DNA from: Paramecium sonneborni
Taxonomy: Eukaryota > Ciliophora > Oligohymenophorea > Peniculida > Parameciidae
Direction: 5' to 3'
NCBI GenBank assembly: GCA_905182985.1
Contig: CAJJDN010000044.1
Coordinates: 1 to 64,000 of the forward strand
Length of the DNA stretch: 64,000 bases
This document shows positions 1 through 12,709 of this stretch, piece by piece. The notes below the pieces were generated by a model. That model made no database searches. It worked only from the letters and a program-made list of their open reading frames with translations, and had not been told where the DNA came from. Every line of letters begins with the position of its first letter. Position 1 is the first letter of the stretch. A program made the position numbers and the translations under genes.

Positions 1-270
1 GGAATTTTAATGATACTAGCGGAATTTTATAAAGAGGAAATAAGCATCTATTTTGCATTTTTGAGATCTTACTTAGGAAGAGGAATATACAATCTTTTGT
101 AATATATTTTATATATTCTTCATAGTTTAAGCACTTAATGTTAAAATATTTTATTTGAATCGAGTAGCCTTTTTAGTACAATCCTCTTCATTTTGGGTCT
201 AATCTATTTATTTTTACATGTTATTCGATCTAAAGTTGATTAGGATGTAAGATCTAAATTATTGGATTGA
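1..270 (+). CDS. COPI-associated family membrane protein, C-terminal part
   Basis: The frame is open from base 1 and ends at TGA 268-270, so the 5' end lies outside the window. The visible segment contains AEFYKEE followed by FLRSYLGRGIY, which resembles the FLxSYLGRG core of the COPI-associated protein family (small Golgi membrane proteins with several TM helices). A 27-nt intron (GTAATA...CATAG, about 102-128) restores a hydrophobic stretch ending in FILGLIYLFLHV, a likely final membrane helix, followed by a short charged tail. The family call rests on one motif and the hydrophobic pattern. Confidence 0.5.
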
Positions 271-870
271 TTTTATATATGAATCATTTAACATTTTACA
301 ATAACAATTAATATTAATATGCAAAGAGAAACCAATGACAAAATGCCATATTCTACAAACAAAAATATTAAAAAAAGTATAAGTATATTTCAATTGAATT
401 ATATTGGATGCTTACTTTAATCTTTTAGTATAGTCTTAGGGTAATGCACACAATATTTAGATTAGGTTATTCACATTTTATAGCATTTATATAAGTAGAC
501 TTAAAATAAATTTACTAAGCTCTCTGTATTATAACTTATTTGAAATGTATTATTTTCATCAATTTTTATGTTTTTAGCCATGCTTCCCCTTTTTTATTTA
601 ATGAATAAATAATTAGTTGAAAAATACTGCAAATTTTATAGTTAGTTTTATGGATAGGCTGTGTGGATTTTATTAATCATGCAAAGTATAAAAATAAATC
701 ACAAATATATTTCAATTGGATTAGAATAATACATAGTCATTTTATTTTTTATGGAATTTACTTAATCAGCATACAAGAATACCTAACTTTTTAAATCAAG
801 GGCATGATTATTTTAATAAAAATAAATGAATTTTGCTTAGAATTTTAATTTTATTGTTAATATAATTTAT
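271..870. other. Long AT-rich intergenic region, no convincing gene
   Basis: This is about 600 bp between the end of the COPI-like gene and the next start codon, long for this window. It holds two loosely related segments that both contain TATATTTCAATTG (about 385-410 and 700-725). A 36-codon minus-strand frame (581 down to 471, starting MAKNIKIDENN) is open, but it has no recognisable extension and no good splice sites. I see no terminator, RNA gene or mobile element. Confidence 0.4.
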
Positions 871-1687
871 ATGAATTAATAAGTTCAGACTAAAGCAGCT
901 TCTTAATTATAGTTTATTGTTCCTCAAAAGGCATAATTAATTTTCGATATTAATCAAGCATACTAGGCTTATTCTTTACCAAAAATATAATATAGATAAT
1001 AATTACCAGAATTACCAGATATACCTTCAAAATCCATAAAGTAATTTGATGAAAAATAAGAATAATCTAAACTCAAGAATGATAATTAAATTTTTAAAGA
1101 ATGGAATGTTAATTACTAAGAGGATATATTGTATATTCTTTTAATAAAATAGAAAGAGATTAGCAAATAATAAATAACTGAAAGCTCAATAAAATACAGA
1201 TTTATTAGATAATTTAAGATTAATTTCAAAGGAGCCTCCAAAAAAGAAAAATCGAATGCATAAAACTAAGTTTAAAATAGTAAAAAATGAAAAGAATCAT
1301 CCTATAGTCGAATAGACAATGTGCTAATATATTTCTTAAAAGTAATTTAAATAACAAAATTAGCATTTAAACTTAAGTTCCAGGAAGTGCAAATAATCAA
1401 GATTATGATACTAGTGCTCCTTTCTTTATTCCAACTCTAGAATTTGCAGAATAACTGAATGAAGAAAAACAAACATTTAAAAAAGTAATTAAAAAAATTA
1501 ATTTGATAAGAAATATGGATTTGATGATGTGACCTTGAGAAAGAATAAATTAATTTTGGAAGAAGTAATATTGTTGAGATTATAGAAAAAAGAGAAAATA
1601 AGACAGAAAAATTAAATAATAAATTAAGTTAAAAAAGATAATGATATGGATTAATAGCAAAAGAATAAAATTAAAATATAATATTGA
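871..1687 (+). CDS. Uncharacterised basic, glutamine-rich protein (three short introns)
   Basis: The ATG at 871 opens a ciliate-code frame that stays open through three introns at 1131-1152 (22 nt), 1342-1363 (22 nt) and 1485-1510 (26 nt) and stops at TGA 1685-1687, giving about 247 aa. The N-terminal third contains LPELPDIPSKS. The middle is lysine-rich (EPPKKKNRMHK). A conserved-looking patch SAPFFIPTL precedes a charged helix with KYGFDDVTLRKNKLILEE and a K/Q-rich coiled tail. SAPFFIPT recalls the C-terminal region of UTP21/WDR36-type proteins, but no WD repeats are present, so I assign no function. The stop lies 18 bp from the stop of the next, convergent gene. Confidence 0.75.
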
Positions 1688-1705
1688 ATTATATATACTT
1701 ATTCA

Positions 1706-4700
1706 TCATATAATGCAGAAAATAACAAATAGCATTAGGGCTATATTTATATGCATTTTAAATTCTTAGCTTTATAATTAACTAATAAATGTTATTTATT
1801 AAACGACTGTTTCTTAATATTATTTAGTTAAGCAATCATTTTGCAAATCAGTAGATGAGTAATAAATGATATATCTATATATTATTTACATTTTACTTTT
1901 AACCATCAATTAAGTTCTTAAATGTTAAAGTTGTATTTTCATTCTTTGCTAATTCTGCAAATTAGACTCCCTCAGATATATTGTTGAAAGTACTTAAAAT
2001 ACCTCTTCTAAGCATGATTCCAGTAGGATGTTTTATTACATTTTCAAATATTGGCTCAATTTTCTAAAGTTTATTTTTATTTTTACATGTAATCCAACTA
2101 TTCCAAGTACATCTTAATTAGCCTTTATTGTAATATCCATACTAATTGTTTTGAATTCATAATTTAATAATACTAATTAAGTAGCTAATTCAACATTTGA
2201 TTTTTTAATTGGTTTCAATTCTTAATAAGTGAAAGTTTCATAATTGAAAATTAGTTAGAAATCATCTGTAACATTAATTATGTTTAAAATGGTTTCATTA
2301 GTTAAATTTAAAGATTTGTCAATTTTTTGAGTGATATCAAAATTTTAGCCATTAGAAGATGGATAATTATTGAAATAAATTTTCATAGTGTATAAGTTAT
2401 CTATATATTTTTATTTATCAGTTGAAGATCTGTTTTCATAAGGAATAAAATCCTATACTAATTATAAATATTGTGTGTAATTTATTTTATCATAATGAAT
2501 ATTCGCAAATCTACATTATTTACATTCTCTAGAAAGAACTTAATAATAGTTTATTGATAAATATTATGCTAAAGCACAAAGGATATTATTTTCTTGTAGA
2601 GATGAAATTTTAGATTTAAATTTTAATTATAGCATTTTACTGACAGTCTTATTGTTTATAGAAGTTTCATTAGAGATATATTGAAAATTAGTTGAAATAT
2701 CTGATGTATTTCCATTTAAATTTTTACAGTAATAGCCAAAAGAATATTTAGTATTAAATTTCAAATTTGAAAGTGTGAAGGATATAGTACTATCAAAAAA
2801 GTTAAATTTAGATTGGATTCGTTATAAATAAAGTTGGCTTGTTTTTTCAAGTAAACTTAATCTATTAATCATCATTCTTCTGATTGAATTCATTAATGTC
2901 TTATAAGAACTATCCTTGATAAGAGATTAATTAACTTAATTTGCAATGTCATAATCATTATAAGTAATCTGATTACCAATTCTATTATTATAGATATCCA
3001 TAATTAAACTTATAGGTAATATATCATATTTGGAAATGTAATTGCTATCTTGTTAGAGAGTAGCATTTTCAGGTTATAATTTAAATAAATCATATTATTC
3101 AGTGAGTTCATTGGAAATAGAATTAGATTTTATTTTTTCAAATGATTCATCAGTTATTTCATCAATTCCAATAACGAGTAAAATTTCAGAAGGCTAAGAA
3201 CAAGTCATTGATAAGGAAATACTGTTTGAAGTTTAACTATACAAACCCTTTAATGGATTAGCAGTTGGTTTATCCTTATATTCTAAAATAGCTGAAATGG
3301 AAATGGCAATATTGTTAATTAGAACTTATGTAATTATGCCAGCAACAGTTAAATTTGTTGCTTTGATTTAAAAAATGTAGCTGAATTCAGGAGGCCTTCT
3401 AGTAGTTCTTTTAATCAATTCAAATCTATATCTGGAAATGCTCATCTAAATAGGAACTAATTAAAGCTTATTATTATCTTAAATAGTGACATTTAGTTAA
3501 GTATCAACTATAGGTATACATTCAGATGCATCAATTATAATAGGATGTGTATAGCCATTTACAGGTAAATCATATGATGACTTTTATGGAATTAATTCAC
3601 AACCTTTATGAACAATCTCTAAATATAGTACTGGAATTTCAGTATAAGGATAGTAATAATATATTGGATTCCAAGAATTACGACTAGGAAAGGATATGGT
3701 GTAATTGATTTGAACTCTAATTTTGATATTAACTAATGATTTTGAAGCAATATTGAAGATGAAACCACTATCACCAGGATTAATCATCAATTCAGTATCT
3801 TTTATTGTTTCATAAAAAACATCGTCTGTCATAGACTTTACTATATATTTAGGTTATGTTATAGTTTAACTACTGAATGATTACTTAGCATATTTACTAC
3901 TTTAACCAAACACGATGATATCTTCAGGAATCGTAGGTAATTATAAGTTAATCGTACAATTGAATCTATCTGTAACATCGCCAAGTCCTAAATATAATCT
4001 TTCTAGTCCAAAGTGGTTAAGATATATTTTATAAGTTTTTATATCTTCGAATCCTTATTGTACTTCTAATCTTTTATATTCACCCTCTGCATCCCTGCTA
4101 TACCAATAAAATGGAATTTTAAAGGTTTTCATAACAAACGATCCATTAACTTAATTCTCTAAAGATATTATACTATCGTCTCTAGCTAAGAATAATTAAA
4201 TCATAGGTTGCAATACTCCATATTATTCTATGGAAATCAAATCTTAAGTTCTGAATTTCGATATATTTAAATAATATTGCTGACTAAACCGATTATTACC
4301 AGTATCTGTAATTAATTCCATTTCTATGTAATTTTAATTTGAATTACAGGAACTTATATAATTATTTAATTGTAAATCTCCAAGTTTTATTAATTAACAA
4401 TTTAAATCATAAATTGTATATTAATCTGATATTCTCAAATACAATTTATTTCTTTCATTAATACTTTCCATAGAGAAAGTAATATTACCAATTAAAAAAA
4501 CATCATACATTCTAGCAAAAGATTGAGAAAATCTAAAATCGCTAGTTGGTAGTTGTTTATAAATTGATGGATTTATATAATCTTCAATATACTCGTATTA
4601 AGTAATACCATTTAAGTTGTTCTCATTACCAAATTATAATGGGGTTAGAATATTATCATCATCCAACATTATACAAATTTTACTATTGTAATTCAATTCA

Positions 4701-6378
4701 AATGGGTTAATCATCCCATAAACTGTGATATTAAATTAATCTTTAATTAATTCACTATCATGATACTTTGTCAAATAAATTATTATTCTATTTGGATTAA
4801 GAGAATCTTAAGTGCAAAATACTGAAGAGGTCTCATTCAATACACATTTAATAATATTTGTCGTATAAGATGATGGGAATTCTATAAGAACTCTATAGAT
4901 TCCATATGTAGGCACTATTTTGAAAGTAATAATACTACTAACTAAAGGATTATTAAATTTTTTAGACAGTAATTCAATGCTTTTGACAATTTTTAAAGAG
5001 GCAGATTATTAAGTTGAAGAATCAGTTGGTAATTTAGGAGGCTGTCTAGTTTAATAATATTATATTATTGTATGGAACAAATCCTCATATAAAACTCTGA
5101 AAATTTTATTAGTTGTCTATAAAATGGTAATTCCAGTACAATTAATACTGTATTTATATTAAACTTGATCTGGTTTATTCTTGTTTGAATAAAAATAGAG
5201 ATTTTAAGAATCATATGAGTAATGTGAAAATGACAATGAAGGCATAAACTAATCAATTTCTAGTTAAAAGACTTTACAATTTAATGATTCATAAGATAAG
5301 AATCCTAATTCAATTCTAATTAAAGTATCAATTTGAATATTTTTTGGTCTAAAAGAAATACCCATGAATGTTGGTACTCCAATATTAGGTGTATCTAAAT
5401 ATAGTTCAACCTCAGTTATTTAATTTAATGTCACAGGTAAATCAGTTTCATCAATTAGAAATGTTTTAGATGATTAACATTAATCAATTAATTAAGTATC
5501 ATGATAGATTTCTGCTGTGAATGTGCTAGCTGTAATTGTATCTCCTTGATGAGAAATGAAAAACTCTAGTAAATATTCAGTTTATTATTTTAATAGAACT
5601 GGATCTTGACTTCTTAATTGAAATGTTAGTTTTGATCCAGTTTGTTTTAGTGTGCAATCAGTAGAAAACTTTGCTACATCAGGTCCTTAGAAATAACATT
5701 CTCTATGAATAATGAATGCACTATTTAAGGAATCAATAGTTAGAATCACATCAAGTCTATCATTTGTAGCATCATAACTGAGAGTAAATGTCATTGATTA
5801 TTATTGTCTAACTAAATTCTTATTTAGAGTAAATCCCCAATCTGAAATTAAACATAAAGTTCCTGAAGAGGATGGAATTACTGTGGCTATAGGTGTGATA
5901 GATGGTGGACTGTAAATTTAATTAATTACTGAATATGTTAATGGTATTTAAGGACCTTATTCTAAAATTAAAGTATTGCTGTGTTATGATGCTACAATAT
6001 TCATTTAAAATTATCCAATTCCTTTTTATTTTTTAGATAAGACTGTCGATAATGTAAGATTGCATTTATACCAAATATTTTCAGGTAATATTTAAGACAC
6101 TGTAAAATGAGTGTTCCCTTTTAATGTTAATAAGCCAATAGTTGACTCTATATATTTTATGAATTCATACCATCAAATGATGAAAGTATTAATTCCTCTT
6201 CTCCTTAAATTGTGAAGGGTAATTCTAATTTGATTATTGAATTGATTCTAATTGGATTTGTTGGATTAAAATAAATAGTTAGATGATCGCAAGCATTAGT
6301 CAATGGATCTCTTATACATTAAACTTTAGTGTTCAAGCACTAAGAAAGTAATGGTAGTAACAATAATGAGAATAGCAT
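1706..6378 (-). CDS. Large secreted or surface-anchored protein, unknown function
   Basis: This is a minus-strand gene of about 1,530 aa from ATG 6378-6376 to TGA 1708-1706. Introns resolved by frame are at 6148-6170 (23 nt), 2064-2086 (23 nt) and 1875-1896 (22 nt). It starts with a signal-peptide-like hydrophobic run (MLFSLLLLPLLSQC) and ends with a hydrophobic tail (ALMLFVIFCII) directly before the stop, which suggests a GPI signal or single C-terminal anchor. The body is rich in beta-branched residues with scattered cysteines and many N-x-S/T sites, consistent with a repetitive extracellular beta-sandwich protein. I do not recognise a named domain. It converges on the upstream gene with only 18 bp between stops. 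Confidence 0.8.
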
Positions 6379-6409
6379 TTAATGCTTTAATGCAATATTT
6401 TTATAATAC

Positions 6410-6757
6410 TCATGATAACTTTTATTTTTCTTCTCTTAATATTTGCAATGCTCTTCCATAATCATAAGTTTGGATACTGCTATTTTTCACAAAAGGAGCT
6501 TCTTCTTCAAATGGCTTTGTAAATCGAACTGCTTCAGGTATGAAGTCTTTCACTCGAAAGTGTTATAATCTAAATATTTCAAAAGACTTTTCTCCTCCCT
6601 TTAAAACAGATCTAAATTTGCTTGGATGACCATCATATAAAACTGAAACATATCTTCCTATCAAATGTCTAAATCCATCATTCCCTATTATTTATTTACT
6701 TAAGATTCTATCTCCCAATATTCTCACATTTCTAATATTTCCTCCTTTTCTTTTCAT
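6410..6757 (-). CDS. Small uncharacterised protein
   Basis: This is a 115-codon single-exon frame from ATG 6757-6755 to TGA 6412-6410, using TAA as glutamine. It begins MKRKGGNIRNVRILGD, continues with GFRHLIGRYVSVLYDGHP and ends in a basic helix (LQILREEKQKLS). The even mix of charged and hydrophobic residues looks like a genuine small folded protein. No family was recognised; the size and basic N-terminus would fit a ribosomal or mitochondrial protein, but that is a guess. Only 31 bp separate it from the start of the large secreted gene on the same strand. Confidence 0.7.
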
Positions 6758-6888
6758 TATAATAAATTACCTCCTTAGAAAATCAAGACTGACAATTATC
6801 TTATGGCTGCAGCTGTACCTTATGCCTAAGAACATCTGCAAATTGCTATTAATTCATACAAAGGCATAAATAAATTTTAAATTATTAT

Positions 6889-7750
6889 ATGTACATTTTC
6901 AAGTAAGGATTAAGATTTTCATCGCAGAAATCATATGATTATTTATATGGCATTAATCCAGTTATGTCTGCATTATATGCCAACAAAAGATAGTTTACTT
7001 AACTTTATGTAAATTAAACATAATAAAGTATAAAGCCATCATATAATTAGAGATGATTACATTAATCCAAGAATATCAAATATCCTTAATAGAGCTTAAT
7101 AATTAAAATTAGATGTTTAAATGATTCCTAAAGTATTTATAAAATCTAAATAGTTTAGAATAAATTGGAAAAATATTGTAGCAATGACCACCATTAAAAT
7201 GTTATTTTAAAATGTTCAAAATTAAATTATTGCAATCAATTACATGATGAATCAAATTTGGTTCTCTTAGATTCTGTTTAAGATCCCTAAAATTTTGGAG
7301 CAATTTTAAGAGTTTGCTTTTTTTTAGGAATTAACACTGTCATTGTTGAAAAAAAAGGATAATGTCCTTTATCACCAACAGTTAGTAAAACAAGTGCAGG
7401 TGCTCTTGAAATGATGAGCATATTTGAAACTGATAATTTGTGTAATTTTGTTAAGCAAAGAAAACATGAATTTTAAGTAATTGGAAGTGGTTTTGAAAGC
7501 AATAGTGTATTATTTAATAATAATTTTTGAGATTCCAATAGAAGAATTCTAGAAAGACTAAAAAAAGGCAAAAAAAATAATAATTTTTGGATCTGAAAGT
7601 TCAGGAATTAGAACAGAATTATTTAAGTAATGTGACACTATTGTTAATATAATGACAAATAGACATACTTTTCCAGAGACTTTAGTAGACTCTTTAAATG
7701 TAAGTGTATCAGCTGGAATCATTTTATAATAAGTGTTGAATAGTAAATGA
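6889..7750 (+). CDS. SpoU/TrmH-family RNA 2'-O-ribose methyltransferase, probably mitochondrial (MRM1-like)
   Basis: The enzyme would methylate a ribose 2'-OH in rRNA using S-adenosylmethionine. The protein starts MYIFKQGLRFSSQKS, a basic, Ser/Phe-rich leader like a mitochondrial presequence. It then shows the SpoU substrate-binding domain (YGINPVMSAL, later NILNRAQQLKLDV) and all three SPOUT motifs: NFGAILR, then IFGSESSGIR, then LNVSVSAGIIL. Three short introns are needed: one of about 25 nt after the LYVN segment, one of 29 nt before DHHQNV, and one of 25 nt before IPIEEF. The stop is TGA 7748-7750. The best family match is MRM1/TrmH (G2251-type). A GC-richer 26-codon frame at 6803 upstream is out of frame and was not used as the start. 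Confidence 0.88.
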
Positions 7751-7851
7751 GTTCAAATGTTTAAAATATATGATCATTCATTTAATCTTTTTGGTTTAAA
7801 TAATTTAATATTCGGTATTATTAAAAAAAATTAATAAATAAATTATTAAAA

Positions 7852-10800
7852 ATGTTATTGAAGACAACTTAAGGAAACATGTCAGTCTGGTCAAATTTAA
7901 AATCATAATCGAATCTATTGGTATCAGCAGTAAATGATTAATTGGGGTAAAATTAATAATGTATAACTAAAGTGCTTAATTATAATTCAATTCATTTAAC
8001 CTCGGATAGAAGAACACGTCAACATCTATTATTGGCACAATTTCATGTAAAGATGCAGTAACATGTTTGGCTTGGGAAAACTTTGCTTAAGAAACATATC
8101 CAATGGGTTTGGTAGCTGCAGGAACATCAGAAGGTTACGTGGCACTTTATGATGCAAATTCTGCTATTAATTAGGAAGAAGAAAGTTGTGTTTCTATTAT
8201 TGATTAATTGTATGAAGGACCAGTGAATGCTATAGAATTTAATGAATTTAAGCCAAATTTAATTGCATTAGGAGGTCAAGATGTCTTAGTAATAAATAAA
8301 TTAATTAATAATTTAGATTGCTGATATCATTAAAGATATATAAAACCCATAAGTATTTGGTCCCGGAAATCCGAATTTACATGAAGATAGTTCAATAACA
8401 GCCGTTTCTTGGAATAAGAAAATATTACACATCTTGGCATCAGCATCTTAGAATGGTTTAACTGGAGTTTGGGATTTAAGAAATAATAAACCAATATTTA
8501 GTTTTTAGGATAGCAGTGCAATTAGTAATAAGAAAGTGAGTTTATTATGGAACCCTGAAATTCCAACATAAATAGCAGTTGCATATGATGATGAAAGAGC
8601 ACCAGAATTATAAATTTGGGATTTAAGAAATCCATAGGGACCTTCAATAGTGTTTAGTTAAATACATAAATCAGGCATTAATAGTTTATCATGGTGTCCA
8701 AATGATCATTCTTTATTATTAACAGGTGGTCGAGATGGATAAGTAGTATGTTGGAATTATAAAACTTAATCAGTTGTAAGTTAAGAATAATTAAACTTTG
8801 AAATAGCTGATTTAAAATGGAGTAAAAGAGTAACTTCAGTATATTCAATATCAAGTGTAGATGGTCAAACAAGTATAAGAAGTTTACCATGTGGTAAAGA
8901 AGGATATGCTCCTAAATGGTTAAAACCTCCTGTTGGATCAGTTTATGCTTTTGATTAAATGGCAGCTTTTAAAGAAAATAATTCAGCTATTTAAGTTTAT
9001 TCTATTAATTAATCAGATCCTGATAATATTTTTGAAAATTTTAATGCTTTTTGTTCTATCGATGCTGATTAAAATAGAATTCAATTTGAAATCGATAAAT
9101 AACATAATTAATAATATACTTAGTATTGGAAATTACTAAATTCAGTATAAAAAGAAGATAAGAAAGAATATTTAGCAACCTTAGGATTCTCAGTTAAAGA
9201 AATTACTTAATAAACTGAAAATTATACTGGAAAAAGACATTCAAAAAAGGATGATCAAAACAAAAAAAAGAATTAAGCTCCTTAAAGACCAGCTATTGAT
9301 TTTGCAACTATTACTGATTAAGATGCAGATTCATTCTTTAATGATTTAACTAATCAATCAATTAATAAATAATAACAAACTAATTCAAGTAGAAATTAAG
9401 ATGTAGAAATCTTTTAATCTGAATAAGTATCAAAAAATACTAATTGGAATGTTGGAGTTGAAAAGATTATTAAAGATAATTTAATTGTTGGTAATTATGA
9501 AGGAGCTATTGATTGTGCTTTAAAATGTGGTAGATCTGCAGAAGCACTATTATTGGCATATTCTTAAAGTAAAGAAATATTTGAATAAACTATGAACACA
9601 TTTTTAACAACATAAACAGATTATTTCTTAAAAAATGTATTAAAACATATCGTTCTTAAACATCCTGATGAAATTGCTAAAAATTATGAATTAAATACAT
9701 GGAAGGAATGTGCTGCTATGGTTTTAAATAGTGATAATACAGGATAATTCCATAAAATTATGGAATAACTGGGCGATAGATTCATTGCTGAAAGAAAAGA
9801 TGAGTTTAATGCACTATAATGTTATATATTAGCAATGAATGGCGAAAAATGTATAAAAATTTTAATTAATCATAATAAATCATTAAAAGAATTATCAGAA
9901 GCAATTAAACTTTTAATTGTAATTGAAGCATATTCATTATAAGAAAGTGAATTATTTGCTCGTTATTTTGATAGTTTAATCTTATAATTTGCAAATTATG
10001 CAATTTAACATAATCAATACTTATCAGCTGCATATTCGCTAAATTTTTCTTCTCCAGATTGTTAAAGAGCATTAGAATTATTAGATTTATTATATAGAGG
10101 AAATCATAAAGAGAGAAATATCATTCAGAAAATCATGGATAAACCAACCTTTCCATTTAAATATGAATAAATAAAAATGGGAATAGTTAAATAATTATCT
10201 GCTTAACCAGTTCATGCACCGAATTAACCAGTATCAAGACCAACAAGACCTGCTGTAAATTAACATTAGGATGATCATAATGTTAGATAGTAGATTTAAT
10301 AAAATTAAAATTAAAATACAAATTCAGCAGCCATAAATAATCCATTTGGTCCTAATGTTGCTAAGACAGCAGATGAACAGTATAAATAATAATTGATTAT
10401 ATAGAGTACCTCCACCATCCAAACGACCTGTTTAAAAACCAAATCCTCCAGTAAAACCTGCACCTCCTCCAAATCAAACTAAAAAATAAGAAGCTTAAAA
10501 TTTATAAGGACCGCCATTTCCAAATGAACCATTTAGATAAGAATAATAATAGCCTTTAGTTTAACCTCCTCCTCCTCCAAAACATCATATGGCTCCTCCC
10601 CCTCCTCCTCCCTAATAATAATAATTTTAATCAAATTAATAACAATAATTTTAACCTCCTCTACCTCAATAGCCATTTTAATAGTAATAGCATTAACCAT
10701 AAATTACTTAATAACAATAATGGCAATAAGAATAATAATAATAATAACAATAATAATAACAAAATTAGTAATAATTATTTAATCAAAGAACCTAACAAAA

Positions 10801-10900
10801 TCCTGTTTTAGATAATAAACAATAAATTTAATAAAGTAAAGCAGTTCCTCCTCCTCCAGCTCCATAAAGAAGAGGACCTCCTCCTCCACCAAAGAAGTGA
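7852..10900 (+). CDS. SEC31: COPII coat outer-layer protein SEC31
   Basis: SEC31 forms the outer cage of COPII vesicles with SEC13 at ER exit sites. Spliced introns at 7947-7972, 8289-8316 and 10380-10404 give about 990 aa. The N-terminal ~370 residues are a WD40 propeller (AVTCLAWENF, SEGYVALYDA, SGINSLSWCPND). Next comes a helical ACE1-type domain containing DNLIVGNYEGAIDCALKCG and AEALLLAYSQ, the hallmark region of SEC31. The C-terminal ~250 residues are proline- and glutamine-rich with PPPPP runs, as expected for the SEC23-binding linker. The order and length match the family. The start at 7852 (MLLKTTQGNMSVWSN) leads straight into the first blade. Confidence 0.92.
10615..10800 (+). repeat. 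TAA/CAA-rich trinucleotide tract encoding polyglutamine
   Basis: Within the last SEC31 exon the DNA is a near-continuous run of TAA, TAG and CAA codons, all glutamine in this code. It encodes the Q-rich part of the SEC31 linker. It would be misread as dense stop codons under the standard code and may be length-variable. Confidence 0.8.
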
Positions 10901-10961
10901 TGAATAATATTACCGTATAAATAAATATTAAAATAAATATAATATTTATTGGGAACATATT

Positions 10962-11800
10962 ATGATTCGAATATTCTTAATAAGACATGGTTAATCTTTG
11001 TATTAAAGCTTAAAAATTGTATCTGGAATGAATGAATATGGGCTTAGTGGACTTGGTAAGGTACAATCTAAAAATATTGGCAAAAAATTATCAGCAATTA
11101 GATTTGATTATGTCTATTCGAGTGATTTTAAAAGGTAAATAATATCGAAATTTTAGGTGTATAGAATCCTATGAGATCATAGAAAAGGAACTTAAGCATT
11201 AACCAAATTAGGTGATCTATACACCAATTTTAAGAGAAAGGGATCCTGGAAATGATCTTCTTAAATCTTATACAGAAGTCTATCCTCTTTAAACTTAACC
11301 AATTGTAGACAAATAAAGCAATGCAGAAACATCAGAATAAATATAACTTAGAGCAAAAAGTTTCTTTAATTAATTGATCACACAATAATTATATTAACAA
11401 CCCTTTTAAAATGTAATTAATTATTTAGCACAAATAGTTATAACTTGATTTATAAAATTAAATGATTCTCACTTCACCTATTTATGAATCACATTGCTCA
11501 TCTTCTGCCATCAGATCTTATGTTTAAACAGCTTAACAATTCAGTTCTTTGCAGAAATCAAATAGTTCTACTAATATTATGGCTATAAGTCATGCTGGAT
11601 TTATCACAGAGGCTATCTAATATTTGTATAAACATCAAAATATTAAATATACTGATGGTTTACAACCTGCTATTTACGCAAGAAATGGAGCATTGTTCTT
11701 ACTGGAAATTTAGGCCTAGACCTAAGATGACTGGAAATGCAATGTTTATTTAAGAAATTATAGTAAAAATATGAATGCCCCATTTGAATCAATTGTTTGA
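10962..11800 (+). CDS. Histidine phosphatase superfamily protein (phosphoglycerate-mutase-like)
   Basis: The N-terminus reads MIRIFLIRHGQS, the RHG catalytic motif of the family, with the phosphoenzyme histidine at residue 9. Introns at 11135-11156 (22 nt) and 11413-11437 (25 nt) keep the frame. The second catalytic histidine lies in AISHAGFITEA, with alanine before the glycine where many members have SHG. A conserved acidic/arginine segment LRERDPGND sits between them. The protein is about 260 aa, typical for eukaryotic broad-specificity members, and substrate cannot be predicted. The stop is TGA 11798-11800. Confidence 0.85.
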
Positions 11801-12154
11801 AATAATATATCTGTAAATATTTTAGTTGTCAAGACTTTATTTAATATTTAATAACAATAAATATTAAAATTATCAATCATTTTAATAAATTATTATAAAT
11901 GTAATTTTTTTGTTAATTAATTTTGCAGGTGTAAATAGTTTATAGTTTTTATTTTTCGAGAATTTTCTTGTTCCTCATATTCAAAAAATTGATTCAAAAA
12001 ATATTTTACAAATTTTCTTATTAGAGGGTAGATCAAAAAGCAAATAAGTTCAGAATAAAATTTTCTATATATTTTATGTTATAATATTTAAGAAAGATTA
12101 ATTTAAATAATTATCGAACAACATTTTAGAGACAGATTTAAAATCAAAAAATAA
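11801..12154. other. AT-rich intergenic spacer
   Basis: This is about 354 bp between the histidine phosphatase stop and the RING gene start. One minus-strand frame is open through most of it, but it lacks a start codon and runs antisense into the upstream gene. Since only TGA terminates here, such open frames are expected by chance. No repeat or RNA structure was seen. Confidence 0.45.
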
Positions 12155-12646
12155 ATGAGTGTATTAATTGGTGAAGAATGTGGGAGTAAAAATTGTTAAA
12201 TATAAGAGAACTAATAAAATGGAGATAGTGAATATTCATAAATTAGGATTTGGGAACAAAGTAAAACTTATATTTATTTTAGTTGCTCGAGGATATGAAT
12301 AAGAAATACAAGTAAGATTAACATGTAATAAAATAGTAATTACAACAATAAATATGGGAAAATAATATGAATAAAGTATATCATAAGAGTAATGGTGTTC
12401 CAAAAAACTATATGGAATAAATTAAACGAATGAAAATGGGTAAATCTCATAAAAATTGCAGCGTATGCTGCCATGAGTTTCATAAAGGTTTAATATTCTT
12501 AAAAATTTATAGATGAATCAATTTTAAAGCTTCCATGTAAACATATATTTCATGAAAATTGTTGTAAATCATGGCTAATGAATAGCCGAAAATGTCCAAA
12601 TTGTAGATCTGATGTCGTTGAAATGATAAAGAATGATTTGAAATGA
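12155..12646 (+). CDS. Small RING-H2 zinc-finger protein, putative E3 ubiquitin ligase
   Basis: Spliced introns at 12261-12282, 12312-12336 and 12488-12512 give about 139 aa. The C-terminus holds a RING-H2 finger: C-x2-C in NCSVCCHEF, then LPCKHIFHENC supplying the C-x-H-x2-H core, then CPNCRS. The N-terminal half is glutamine- and asparagine-rich with no other domain. RING-H2 proteins recruit ubiquitin-conjugating enzymes; the substrate is unknown. The third intron falls inside the finger. Confidence 0.87.
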
Positions 12647-12709
12647 GTTAACCATCAAAAATCACATTATAAATTTTTTTATTTTTTTTTAAATAATAAT
12701 TTATATAAT

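Noticed and set aside
471..581. Short minus-strand frame starting MAKNIKIDENN
   Set aside because: It is only 36 codons. Extending it would need a 16-nt intron, shorter than any other intron in the window, and no conserved motif follows.
11801..12070. Long minus-strand open frame in the spacer
   Set aside because: It has no start codon and continues antisense through a well-supported gene. With TGA as the only stop, chance open frames of this length are common in AT-rich DNA.
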